DNA of 64,000 bases. Source: Burkholderia anthina. GTDB taxonomy: Bacteria > Pseudomonadota > Gammaproteobacteria > Burkholderiales > Burkholderiaceae. A program made the translations under genes and the position numbers. The notes under the pieces were generated by a model. It was not told the origin of the DNA, ran no database searches, and was given only the letters and a program-made list of their open reading frames with translations. Shown in pieces: positions 35,451-43,743 of this stretch. The stretch covers positions 1 through 64,000 of the forward strand of contig NZ_CABVLY010000033.1 in the NCBI RefSeq assembly GCF_902498995.1, given 5' to 3'. The stretch's first letter is position 1, and the number at the start of each line of letters is the position of its first letter.

Positions 35451-35882
35451 TCAGCGCTCCGCCGGAAACCGGTCCTGCAACGCATGCAGCCAGCGCGCGA
35501 CGACGTCGAGTTCCTCGTCGGAAAACCCGTCGCACAGCTTGCCGTTGAGTTCGCGCAGCAGCACGCGTGCGCGCTTGAGCGCCGCGTGGCCTGCGTCGGT
35601 CAGGAACAGGCGCGTTGCCCGCCCGTCGTCCGAATCCGCGTGACGCGCGAGCAAGCCGGCTTTCGCCATCCGGTCCGCGAGCCCCGTCATCGCGGACGGC
35701 GCCAGTTGCAGCGCCGCGCCGACTTCGCCGATCAGCGCGCCGTCCTGCTTCGCAAGACAGAACAGCACGCCGGCCTGCGCGGCGCTCGCCCGCGTCTCGG
35801 TCTCGGCCAGGCGGTCGACCCAGCGCTGCACGCGCCGCTGGCCGATGTTCAACAGGAAAAACAGTCGTCGGTCTTCGCTCAA
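35451..35882 (-). CDS. MarR-family transcriptional regulator
   Basis: The 143-residue winged-helix protein includes LFCLAKQDGALIGEVGAALQ, LAPSAMTGLADRMAKAGLLARH and the wing ADSDDGRATRLFLTDAG, the MarR DNA-binding core. The start is taken as the TTG at 35882, which overlaps the stop of the upstream hydrolase by four bases (TTGA) and gives LSEDRRLFFLLNIGQRRVQR. This suggests translational coupling. Two matching palindromes in the promoter of the hydrolase-marR operon are likely autoregulatory operators. Confidence 0.88.
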   Translation of the reverse strand: MSEDRRLFFLLNIGQRRVQRWVDRLAETETRASAAQAGVLFCLAKQDGALIGEVGAALQLAPSAMTGLADRMAKAGLLARHADSDDGRATRLFLTDAGHAALKRARVLLRELNGKLCDGFSDEELDVVARWLHALQDRFPAER

Positions 35883-36796
35883 GCTCGGTTCCCGGTCGCA
35901 ATGGAAAGGGGCGGGCGATCCGCGGCGCGTGACGCATCGAGCGCCTGCGCGAGCCAGTCGGCGACACCGGGCCATAGCACCGTGCCGGGCCGGCTGCGGA
36001 AGAAACCCATGTGTCCGACCGGTCCGCTGCCTGCCGCGTGCGGATCGATCTGGCGGCGTTCGACGGCCGCCCGGGTCAGGTAGCTTACCAGCAGGTCGAT
36101 CGCGCGCGGGTTCGCCCACGGGTCGTCGTCGAAGCCGAGCGCGAGGATCGGCAACTGCTGTTTCCCGAAACGCTCCGCAGCGCCCAGCGTCGGATCGTCG
36201 AAGAAGTAGCGCGGCAGCGTGGTCCAGCGGCTCCATTCGCGGAACACGCCGGCCGGCAAGTCCTCGCCGAGCCCGAGCCGCTTGCCGGGCACGTAGCCGA
36301 GCAGCGCGGACGCGAGCGGGCCGAGCACGCGCAGGATCAGCCGCACCTTCAGGCGCTCCGCCGCGCGCGAAATCAGCCGCGTACTGCCCGCGTGCGCGGC
36401 GACGAGCACGGCCGCGCACAGATGCGCGGTGCCGGCCGACAGCCCGATCGCATGCCCGCCGACGCTATGACCGACGGCCAAGAGCGGCAGCCCGTCGTAC
36501 GTTTGCCGCGCCCACGCGATCGCGGCGCCGACATCGAGCTCGACCCAGTCGCGCATCCGGGCCTGCAATGCGCTCAGGCGCGCGGGGCGCGATGCGCCGA
36601 TGCCGCGATAGTTGTAGGTCAGCGCCGCGAACCCGCGCTCGGTCAGGAAGCGCGCGAAGCCCGCGTACAACCGTTCCGGCACGGCCGTGGCCGGATGGAT
36701 CAGCACGAGCGCGCGCGGCGCGGCGTCCGGCGACCACAGCGTGCCGCGCAGCGGATAGCCGTCGGCGGCGGCAAATTCGATGGGTTCGGATGTCAT
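35879..36796 (-). CDS. Alpha/beta hydrolase
   Basis: The 305-residue protein has the alpha/beta-hydrolase nucleophile elbow GHSVGG (Ser near residue 109), an oxyanion segment ALVLIHPATAVPERLY, NYRGIGASRP, and a late aspartate and HMGFF histidine. It resembles the BAAT/serine-hydrolase predicted group (COG4757-like), whose substrates are unknown. It is the first gene of a two-gene operon with the MarR regulator, so its expression is probably induced by a small lipophilic ligand. Start at 36796, with two longer in-frame codon stretches rejected because they enter the operator region. Confidence 0.85.
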   Translation of the reverse strand: MTSEPIEFAAADGYPLRGTLWSPDAAPRALVLIHPATAVPERLYAGFARFLTERGFAALTYNYRGIGASRPARLSALQARMRDWVELDVGAAIAWARQTYDGLPLLAVGHSVGGHAIGLSAGTAHLCAAVLVAAHAGSTRLISRAAERLKVRLILRVLGPLASALLGYVPGKRLGLGEDLPAGVFREWSRWTTLPRYFFDDPTLGAAERFGKQQLPILALGFDDDPWANPRAIDLLVSYLTRAAVERRQIDPHAAGSGPVGHMGFFRSRPGTVLWPGVADWLAQALDASRAADRPPLSIATGNRA

Positions 36797-36817
36797 GACG
36801 GTCCTCGGTCGGCCAGT

Positions 36818-36835
36818 TATTTCGTATGCGAAATA
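36818..36835. promoter_or_regulatory. MarR-type operator 1
   Basis: TATTTCGTATGCGAAATA is an almost perfect palindrome (two central mismatches) 22 bases upstream of the hydrolase start. With site 2 it forms a repeated 18-bp pattern with centres 30 bp (about three helical turns) apart, so both can lie on the same DNA face. Confidence 0.8.
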
Positions 36836-36847
36836 TAGTCCGGGATT

Positions 36848-36865
36848 TATTTCGTGCACGAAATA
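36848..36865. promoter_or_regulatory. MarR-type operator 2
   Basis: TATTTCGTGCACGAAATA is a perfect 18-bp palindrome with the same TATTTCG/CGAAATA arms as site 1. MarR dimers commonly bind such sites in their own promoters, so regulation by the adjacent MarR protein is the natural reading. Confidence 0.82.
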
Positions 36866-37095
36866 TCTATCGAGGAATCATTCGAACGGCGCGTCGCGAA
36901 GCGCTGTTCACAGCCTCTGCCGCGATCTGCACTTCATAAAATATTTGCATCTTTGCATATCAGAATATTGCGTTTGTCTCATGATGAAGATCGACGTATC
37001 TTCACCGGTTCCATCCCGTCCGCCGGCCATCGTGCACGGCGGACAACCGGGCGCCGCCGTCGCGCGGCAGCCTGCCAACCTCCGGGGAGATCACG

Positions 37096-38061
37096 TTGCT
37101 GAGCCGAATCGTCACGGCGCTCCTGCTCGCGCTTGCCGCGCAGCCGGGCCTCGCGAAAGACACCGTCACGCTGCGCGTCGGTGAACAGAATTACTTCAAC
37201 ATCCAGGCGTCGATGGAGGCGTCCGGCGTGCTGAAGGACCTGCCTTACACGATCGAGTGGAAACACTTCCAGGCCGCCGCGCCCGTCGCCGAGAGCCTGA
37301 ACGGCAACGCGATCGACCTCGGCTTTCTCGGCGATTCCGCGCTGCTCACGCTGGCCGCGCGCGGCGCGCCGGTGAAGGTCGTCGCGGTGTCGCGGCAGAG
37401 CCTCGACGGTGTCGCGATCCTCGTGCCGAAGCATTCGCCGGTGCGCACCGTCGCCGACCTGCAGGGCAAGACCATCGCGGTCTGGCGCGGCGCGTGGAGC
37501 CAGCAGCTCGTGCTGCGCGCGCTCGAACACGCGGGCCTGCGCGCGGATTCCGTCAAGTACGCGTACCTGATGCCGATCGACGCGACCAATGCGCTCGCGA
37601 ACGGCTCGGTCGATGCCGTGTCGCTGTGGGAGCCGTTCGTCAGCACGCTCGCCCTGCGGCAGGGCGCGCGGCCCGTGACGACCGCGCAAGGGCTGATGCC
37701 CGCGCTGAGCTTCGTCGCGGCGAACGAGCAGGCGGCTACGGGCAAGCGCGCGGAAATCACGGATTTCCTGAAGCGCGTGGTTGCCGCGCGCCAGTGGGTC
37801 GACAGCCATCCGCGCGAGTACGCGGACCTGTGGGCGAAGCGCGCGAAGCTCGAACCCGACGTCGCGTATCGCTGGCTCGACAACGCGCACCAGCGCGTGG
37901 GCCCGGTCGACGAGACGGCCGCGAAGGATGCGCAGAACACGGCCGATTTCCTGCACAAGGCCGGCGTGATTCCGGCGGCTTACGACACGTCGAAGCTGCT
38001 CGACCGCTCGTATGCGGGCGCGTTCGCGGCGCCGGCGCAAAAGACGGCCGCCGCGCAGTGA
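37096..38061 (+). CDS. Sulfonate/aliphatic-sulfonate ABC transporter substrate-binding protein (SsuA-like)
   Basis: The 321-residue periplasmic protein starts at TTG 37096, supported by GGGGAGA seven bases upstream and by a signal peptide (LSRIVTALLLALAAQPGLA). NtrT/SsuA-type motifs include LRVGEQNYFNIQASMEASG, GFLGDSALLTLAARGAPVKV and KTIAVWRGAWSQQLVLRALE. It would bind sulfonates or similar sulfur compounds. It is followed by an LLM flavin monooxygenase after 100 bases, but no SsuB or SsuC gene is adjacent, so it must use a permease elsewhere. Confidence 0.88.
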   Translation: MLSRIVTALLLALAAQPGLAKDTVTLRVGEQNYFNIQASMEASGVLKDLPYTIEWKHFQAAAPVAESLNGNAIDLGFLGDSALLTLAARGAPVKVVAVSRQSLDGVAILVPKHSPVRTVADLQGKTIAVWRGAWSQQLVLRALEHAGLRADSVKYAYLMPIDATNALANGSVDAVSLWEPFVSTLALRQGARPVTTAQGLMPALSFVAANEQAATGKRAEITDFLKRVVAARQWVDSHPREYADLWAKRAKLEPDVAYRWLDNAHQRVGPVDETAAKDAQNTADFLHKAGVIPAAYDTSKLLDRSYAGAFAAPAQKTAAAQ

Positions 38062-38161
38062 CCGTGCCGCCGTGCCGCGCCGGCAGGCGGCGCACGGCGG
38101 GTTCGCGATCCCGATCATCGTTTCGGCCATTTCCGGTCGACAACCAGAAGGACACTCCGAC

Positions 38162-39256
38162 ATGCCCGTCGACATCATCGGCATGATCACCGCGACACCC
38201 GGCGCGGAGGTCGACGTACCGGGCGGCGCCGCCGTCCAGCCCGACTACGTGCGGCGCTTCGCGCACGCACACGAAACGGCCGGCTTCGACCAGATCCTGG
38301 TCGGCCATTTCAGCAACGCGGCGGACGGTTTCGTCGTCGCATCGTTCGCGGCCGCCGCGACCGAACGCATCCGCATCCTGCTGGCGCACCGGCCGGGCGT
38401 GATCGTGCCGTCGGCCGCCGCGCGGCAGATCGCGACGCTCGACGTATTCAGCGGCGGGCGGCTCGCGCTGAACGTCGTATCGGGCGGCGACGACGCCGAT
38501 CTGCAGCGCGACGGCGACTTCGTGCCGCACGACGCGCGCTACCGCCGTACCGGCGAATATCTCGACGTGCTGAAACGCATCTGGCTGGCCGACGCGCCGG
38601 TCGACCACGACGGCGAGTTCTACCGGATTCGCGGCGCGTCGCCGCTCGTGAAAGGCGCGCAGCGTCCGCACGTGCCGATCTACTTCGGCGGGTCGTCGCC
38701 GGCCGCGCTGGCCGTCGCGGGGCAGCACGCGGACGTCTACATGACGTGGGGCGAACCGCTCGCATCGGTACGCGAGCAGATCGCGCGCGTGCGTGCCGCC
38801 GCCGCACCGTTCGGACGCGCGCCGCGCATCAGCGTGTCGTTTCGCCCGATCGTCGCGGACACCGAAGCCGCTGCATGGGAGAAGGCCGAGGCGATCCGCG
38901 AGCGCGTGCGGGCGGCCCGGCTCGCGAACGGCCAGCCGATCGACGGGCATGCGCCGCAGAATGCGGGTTCGCAGCGATTGATGGCCGCCGCCGCGCAGGG
39001 CGACGTGCTCGACGAACGGTTATGGATGGGCGTCGCGAACCTGACGGGCGCGCGCTGGAATTCGACCGCGCTCGTCGGCACGCCCGAACAGGTCGCGCGG
39101 GCGCTCGGCGCGTACTACCGGCTCGGCGTGTCGACGTTCCTGATTCGCGGCTTCGATCCGCTCGACGATGCGCTCGATTACGGGCGCAGGCTGATTCCGG
39201 CGATCCACGCGCACGTTGCCGAGCTCGACCGGTACGATGCGGCGGTGACCGCGTAG
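38162..39256 (+). CDS. LLM-class flavin monooxygenase (SsuD-like)
   Basis: The 364-residue protein has the bacterial luciferase-like TIM-barrel pattern: FDQILVGHFSNAADGFVVAS, VFSGGRLALNVVSGG, YRRTGEYLDVLKRIWLADAP, IYFGGSSPAALAVAGQHADVY. These segments, especially GRLALNVVSGGD and YFGGSSPAA, are those of FMNH2-dependent alkanesulfonate monooxygenases. It would release sulfite from sulfonates. GACACTCCGAC precedes the ATG. No partner flavin reductase is seen nearby. Confidence 0.9.
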   Translation: MPVDIIGMITATPGAEVDVPGGAAVQPDYVRRFAHAHETAGFDQILVGHFSNAADGFVVASFAAAATERIRILLAHRPGVIVPSAAARQIATLDVFSGGRLALNVVSGGDDADLQRDGDFVPHDARYRRTGEYLDVLKRIWLADAPVDHDGEFYRIRGASPLVKGAQRPHVPIYFGGSSPAALAVAGQHADVYMTWGEPLASVREQIARVRAAAAPFGRAPRISVSFRPIVADTEAAAWEKAEAIRERVRAARLANGQPIDGHAPQNAGSQRLMAAAAQGDVLDERLWMGVANLTGARWNSTALVGTPEQVARALGAYYRLGVSTFLIRGFDPLDDALDYGRRLIPAIHAHVAELDRYDAAVTA

Positions 39257-39280
39257 ACGAACGCAGCCGCTACCGCGATT

Positions 39281-39314
39281 CGCCCCGGCATTTCCGTGAC
39301 GGAGGGCCGGGGCG
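39281..39314. terminator. Hairpin between convergent sulfur genes
   Basis: The 9-bp stem CGCCCCGGC (39281-39289) with GCCGGGGCG (39306-39314) has a 16-base loop and no strong T tract. It lies 25 bases after the monooxygenase stop and 45 bases before the end of the opposing operon, and may terminate both weakly. Confidence 0.5.
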
Positions 39315-39358
39315 ATGTCGTTTCGGGCGTCGTCACGGCAGTGACTCGGCCCGTCGCA

Positions 39359-40291
39359 TCAGAACGACGGCAACCCGGGCGGGTTCGTTTCCGCGCGCGC
39401 GATCGCCTCGCTCTGCAACCCCCAGCGCGCGAGCGCCTGCCCGTAGCGGCCGTTGCCGATCAGCGCGTTCGTCGCGAGCGTGAGCGCCGGCGCGAGCCCG
39501 CTGCCGCGGCGCGTCGCGATCGCGACATCCGCGGTTGCCGGCCAGCCCGCGTTGACGACGCCGACCCGCCGGATCTTGCCGTCGCGCGCGGCCTCGTACG
39601 CCAGCGACGCGTTCGGGTTCAGCTCGGCATCGGCGCGGCCCGACAGCAGCGCGACGCGCGACGCCGCATCGTCGTCGAAATAGAGCAGTTCGGTCGCCTT
39701 CAGCCCTTGCGCGACGTTGCGCCGGCTCCATTCGAGCAGGATGTGCTCCTGGCTCGTGCCGGCGCCCGTGATGATGCGCAAGCCGGCGATGTCCTTCGGC
39801 CCGTCGATCTTCGCGATCGGGCTGGCCGTTCGGACGTAGAAGCCGTGCAGCCCGAGCCGGTAGGTCGTGAAGTCGTATTTCTCCTTGCGCTTCTCGGTCA
39901 CGCCGACGTTCGAGATCACCGCGTCGTACTTGCCTGACGTGAGGCCCAGCGGCCAGTCGGCCCATGCGATCGGCAGCAGCACGAGCGTGCGGCCGAGGGT
40001 ATCGGCGACCAGTTGCGCATAGTCGGGATCGGCGCCGACCACGGTGCGCGCGTCGGTCGCATAAGTCGATACGGGCGGCGCATGCGGTGCGATCGCGACC
40101 GTGAACGCGCCGTCGCGCACCCAGCGGTAGCCGCCGGCCGCGCGAATCGCCGCATCGTCGCGGGACGCGCGGATCCGGCCGGCCTGGCGCGGATCGAGGT
40201 CCGCCGTCGCGGCGGCGGCATTCGCCGTATGCCAGCGCAGGCCGGCAGCCGCGGCCAGCGCGGCGGTCATGAAGTGGCGTCGGTCGATCAT
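39359..40291 (-). CDS. Periplasmic amino-acid-type ABC substrate-binding protein (SBP2)
   Basis: The 310-residue protein has an N-terminal Tat- or Sec-type signal (MIDRRHFMTAALAAAAGLRW) and the solute-binding family 3 fold. Motifs include ISTYATDARTVVGADPDYAQ-like segments (here VSTYATDARTVVGADPDYA), GLTSGKYDAVISNVGVTEKR and LRIITGAGTSQEHILLEW. It is a paralogue of the protein at 43744-44685 (shared TYATDARTVVG, ISNV.VTE.RK, NPPGLP end). It is the last gene of the leftward operon, 34 bases after the permease-ATPase fusion. Cystine- or sulfur-compound binding is likely by context. Confidence 0.86.
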   Translation of the reverse strand: MIDRRHFMTAALAAAAGLRWHTANAAAATADLDPRQAGRIRASRDDAAIRAAGGYRWVRDGAFTVAIAPHAPPVSTYATDARTVVGADPDYAQLVADTLGRTLVLLPIAWADWPLGLTSGKYDAVISNVGVTEKRKEKYDFTTYRLGLHGFYVRTASPIAKIDGPKDIAGLRIITGAGTSQEHILLEWSRRNVAQGLKATELLYFDDDAASRVALLSGRADAELNPNASLAYEAARDGKIRRVGVVNAGWPATADVAIATRRGSGLAPALTLATNALIGNGRYGQALARWGLQSEAIARAETNPPGLPSF

Positions 40292-40325
40292 CGTGCGGGG
40301 TCTCTGAAGTCGTGAGCGGCGTGCA

Positions 40326-42110
40326 TCACAGCACCCGCGACAGGAATGCGCGCGTGCGCGCATGGACGGGGGCGTCGAGCACGATGGCGGGCGGCCCCGA
40401 CTCGACGATGCGGCCGCGCTCCATGAACAGCACGTTGTCCGCGACTTCGCGCGCGAAGCCGATCTCGTGCGTGACGATCACGAGCGTGGTGCCCGAGCGG
40501 GCGAGTTCCTTGATCACGTCGAGCACTTCGTTCACGAGTTCCGGATCGAGCGCCGACGTCGGCTCGTCGAACAGCAGCACCTTCGGCCGCAACGCGAGCG
40601 CCCGCGCGATCGCGACGCGCTGTTGCTGGCCGCCGGACAACTGGCGCGGGTACGCATCGGCCTTGTCCGCGAGCCCGACGCGCGCGAGCAGCGTGCGCGC
40701 GGTGCGCTCGGCGGCATCGCGCGTCGCGCCGGCGACCGCGATTGGCGCCTCGATCAGGTTCTCGAGCACCGTCAGGTGCGGGAACAGGTTGAAGTTCTGG
40801 AACACCATGCCGACCGCCGTGCGCCGCTTCAGCACGTCGCGCTCCTTCAGCTCGTGCAGCACGTCGCCGTCGCGGCGATAGCCGATCAGCTCGCCGTCGA
40901 TGTCGATGAAGCCGTCGTCGACGCGTTCGAGGTGGTTGATCGTGCGCAGCAGCGTCGACTTGCCCGAGCCGGACGGCCCGACGATCACCGTGACGCTGCC
41001 GCGCGGCGCGACGAACGACACGTTGTCGAGCACGCGCTGCATGCCGAACTGCTTCGACACGTTGTGCACGGCGACTTCGCCGCCAGTGCGCGCCGACGGC
41101 GGCGCGACCGATGCATTGGCGGCATCGCCGTGAGCCGGCACGGCCGCCGCCGCCGCACGCCGCCACAGCGCGCTGACGCGCGCCAGCACGAACGTCAGCG
41201 CCGACGGCGGCGGGTTGCGCAGCGCGCCGCGCGCATAGTGGCGCTCGACTTGCACCTGGATCGCCGACAGCACGGTCAGGATGATCAGATACCAGACGGT
41301 CGCGACCATCAGCAGCGGAATCACGTCGAGATTGCGGCGATAGATCACCTGCACCGTGTAGAACAGCTCCGGCATCGCGAGCACGTAGACCATCGAGGTG
41401 CCTTTCGCGAGCGTGATCAGGTCGTTGAACGCGGTCGGCAGGATCGCGCGCATCGCCTGCGGCAGCACGATCCGCGAGGTCTGGCGGCCGCGCGGCAGGC
41501 CGAGTGCGGCCGCGGCTTCGAGCTGCCCCTGGTCGACCGCGAGAATGCCGCCGCGGATCACTTCCGCGGAAAACGCCGCGTGGTTCAGCGTGAGGCCGAG
41601 CACGGCCGCGAAAAACGGGCTGATCAGGTCGGTGGTCGGCGTGTCGAACCACACGATGTCGGTGAACGGCACGCCGAGCCGCACGTGTTCGTACAGGTAG
41701 CCGAGGTTGTTCAGGATCAGCAGCAGCACGATCAGCGGAATCGACCGGAACAGCCAGACGAAGGTCCACGCGCTCGCGGCGAGCAGGCGCGAGCGCGACA
41801 GCCGGGCCAGCGCGACGAACGCGCCGAGCGCGAAGCCGAACACCGCGCCGAGCAGCGTCAGCACCAGCGTGCGCGCGAGCCCGGACAGCACCGGCGGCGA
41901 CAGGAACCATTCGGCGAACACCGGCCAGCCCCATTGCGGATTGCCGAGGATCGAGTACAGCGCAAGCGCGATCAGCACGAGCGCGAGCGCCGTGCCGGCC
42001 GTGCGGGACCGGTGGCGGGCCGGCACGATGCGCAGGCGCGTGCCGGCGTCGCGCGCGCCGGGGGAGGAGAGCGGCGGCATTGCGCCGCCGAGGTGGGTCG
42101 TGTCGCTCAT
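40326..42110 (-). CDS. ABC transporter permease-ATPase fusion protein
   Basis: The 594-residue protein combines two subunits usually encoded separately. Residues about 35-300 are an amino-acid-type (HisM/GlnP) permease with several membrane spans and the EAAALGLPRG loop. Residues about 345-594 are an ATPase with Walker A VGPSGSGKST, the signature LSGGQQQRVAIARA and Walker B VLLFDEPTSALDP. It is flanked by genes for two periplasmic binding proteins and a flavin monooxygenase, suggesting import of a sulfur-containing solute. A fused half-transporter presumably dimerises. Confidence 0.93.
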   Translation of the reverse strand: MSDTTHLGGAMPPLSSPGARDAGTRLRIVPARHRSRTAGTALALVLIALALYSILGNPQWGWPVFAEWFLSPPVLSGLARTLVLTLLGAVFGFALGAFVALARLSRSRLLAASAWTFVWLFRSIPLIVLLLILNNLGYLYEHVRLGVPFTDIVWFDTPTTDLISPFFAAVLGLTLNHAAFSAEVIRGGILAVDQGQLEAAAALGLPRGRQTSRIVLPQAMRAILPTAFNDLITLAKGTSMVYVLAMPELFYTVQVIYRRNLDVIPLLMVATVWYLIILTVLSAIQVQVERHYARGALRNPPPSALTFVLARVSALWRRAAAAAVPAHGDAANASVAPPSARTGGEVAVHNVSKQFGMQRVLDNVSFVAPRGSVTVIVGPSGSGKSTLLRTINHLERVDDGFIDIDGELIGYRRDGDVLHELKERDVLKRRTAVGMVFQNFNLFPHLTVLENLIEAPIAVAGATRDAAERTARTLLARVGLADKADAYPRQLSGGQQQRVAIARALALRPKVLLFDEPTSALDPELVNEVLDVIKELARSGTTLVIVTHEIGFAREVADNVLFMERGRIVESGPPAIVLDAPVHARTRAFLSRVL

Positions 42111-42167
42111 GTCGGTGAATGTCCTCGAGTCGGTCGGGAGCGCGCCGCGCAAGGCGGCGCGGCGGCA

Positions 42168-43526
42168 TCAGGCGTGCGTTTCGGCCGCGTCGTCCTGTTT
42201 TTGCGCCGCGTTGCGCACCGCATGACGGCTCGCCTTGCGCGGCAGGCCGAGGTGATCGCGCAGCGTGCTGCCCGGCAAGTCGCGGCTGTAGCGGCCGCGC
42301 GCTTCGAGCACCGGGATCACCTGTTCGATGAAATCGTCGACGCCCTGGGCCTGCACCGCGAAGCCGAGGATGAAGCCGTCGCCGGCGCCCGCATCGTGCC
42401 AGCGGATCAGCGCGTCGGCGACGTGCTCGGCCGTGCCGATGAAGTTCGGGCGCGGCGTCGCGACGGCGAGCGCCGTCTCGCGCAGCGTCAGGTTCTGGCG
42501 CTTCGCGTCGGCCTTGATCCGGTCGGTGGTCGAGCGGAAGCTGTTGCGGCCGATGTCGCCGAGCGCCGGGAACGGCGCATCGAGCGCGTATTGCGTGAAA
42601 TCGTGGTGATCGAAATAGCGGCCCAGATACGCGAGCGCCTCGTCGATCGTCAGCAGGTTGCGGATCGCCTGGTATTTGTCCTCCGCTTCGGCCGCCGTGC
42701 GGCCGACGATCGGCCCGATGCCGGGGAAGATCTTCACGTCGCCGGGCTGCCGCCCGTGCTCGACCGCGCTTTGCTTCACGCGCCGCGTGAACGCGGCCGT
42801 TTCGTCGAGCGACGGCGAATGCGTGAACACCGCGTCCGCGTATTTGCCCGCGAGCCCGATGCCGGTGTCGGACGAGCCGGCCTGGAAGATCACCGGCTGC
42901 CCCTGCGGCGAGCGCTGGATGTTCAGCGGGCCGGCGACGTTGAAGAAGCGGCCGTGGTGGTCGAGCGTATGGAGCTTGTCGCGATCGAAGAAGCGGCCGG
43001 TCGCGCGATCGCGCACGAATGCGTCGTCGTCCCAGCTGTCCCACAGCCCCTGCACGACGTCGAGGTATTCGTCGGCGATCTCGTAGCGCAACGCGTGATC
43101 GGGATGCGCCTTGCCGAAATTCTTCGCGGTGCCTTCGAGCGGCGTCGTCACGACGTTCCAGCCCGCGCGCCCGTCGCTGATCGTGTCGAGCGACGCGAGC
43201 TGGCGCGCGACCGTGAACGGCTCGCTGTACGACGTCGAGATCGTGCCGGCGAGGCCGATCTTCGTCGTCGCGACCGCGAGCGCCGACAGCACGGTCAGCG
43301 GCTCGAAGCGGTTCAGGAAGTGCGGGATCGACTTCTCGTTGATGTAGAGGCCGTCCGCGACGAACGCGAACGCGATGCCGGCGGCTTCCGCCTTGCGCGC
43401 GACGCCGATCGCGAAGTCGAGATTGATGCTCGCGTCCGGCGGGTTGCTCGGGTGCCGCCACGCGTTCATGTGGCTGCCTGCGCCTTGCAGCATCAGGCCG
43501 AAGGGAATCGGTCGTCGGGTTGTCAT
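42168..43526 (-). CDS. LLM-class FMN-dependent monooxygenase (NtaA/SoxA/DszA-type)
   Basis: The 452-residue protein matches the NtaA/SnaA/DszA/SoxA family in length (about 440-460). Recognisable segments are AAGIAFAFVADGLYI, SEPFTVARQLASLDTISDGR, RAGWNVVTTPLEGTAKNFG, GRFFNVAGPLNIQRSPQGQP and VIFQAGSSDTGIGLAGKYAD. Relatives oxidise organic sulfur compounds or aminopolycarboxylates with reduced FMN. In an operon with the binding proteins and fused transporter it probably desulfurises the imported substrate. A small ORF precedes it by seven bases. Confidence 0.9.
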   Translation of the reverse strand: MTTRRPIPFGLMLQGAGSHMNAWRHPSNPPDASINLDFAIGVARKAEAAGIAFAFVADGLYINEKSIPHFLNRFEPLTVLSALAVATTKIGLAGTISTSYSEPFTVARQLASLDTISDGRAGWNVVTTPLEGTAKNFGKAHPDHALRYEIADEYLDVVQGLWDSWDDDAFVRDRATGRFFDRDKLHTLDHHGRFFNVAGPLNIQRSPQGQPVIFQAGSSDTGIGLAGKYADAVFTHSPSLDETAAFTRRVKQSAVEHGRQPGDVKIFPGIGPIVGRTAAEAEDKYQAIRNLLTIDEALAYLGRYFDHHDFTQYALDAPFPALGDIGRNSFRSTTDRIKADAKRQNLTLRETALAVATPRPNFIGTAEHVADALIRWHDAGAGDGFILGFAVQAQGVDDFIEQVIPVLEARGRYSRDLPGSTLRDHLGLPRKASRHAVRNAAQKQDDAAETHA

Positions 43527-43533
43527 GGGAGCG

Positions 43534-43704
43534 TTACGCGTTATGGTCGGGGGAAAGGGAACGGTTGGCCGCGAGGGCCGTTTGCACGGGCGTGGTCGGC
43601 GGCGCGCCGGCGAGCCCTTCGGCCGACGCGAGCCGCGCCGCGTCGGCGGTCTGCGCGCCGTCGGCGATCGGGCTCTTGTCCAGCAATGAAAGCGAATCAG
43701 ACAT
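43534..43704 (-). CDS. Small ORF in the sulfur operon
   Basis: A 56-codon frame (MSDSLSLLDKSPIADGAQTA...) ends seven bases before the flavin monooxygenase start and lies 39 bases after the upstream binding-protein gene. It lacks a signal peptide and membrane segment and is rich in Ala, Ser and Pro. AGGACC lies 10 bases before the ATG. Position makes it likely to be translated, perhaps only as a coupling leader. I do not recognise a family. Confidence 0.5.
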   Translation of the reverse strand: MSDSLSLLDKSPIADGAQTADAARLASAEGLAGAPPTTPVQTALAANRSLSPDHNA

Positions 43705-43743
43705 GGTGTTCGACGGTCCTGAGCAAGCGGGAAGGGAAAGCGC

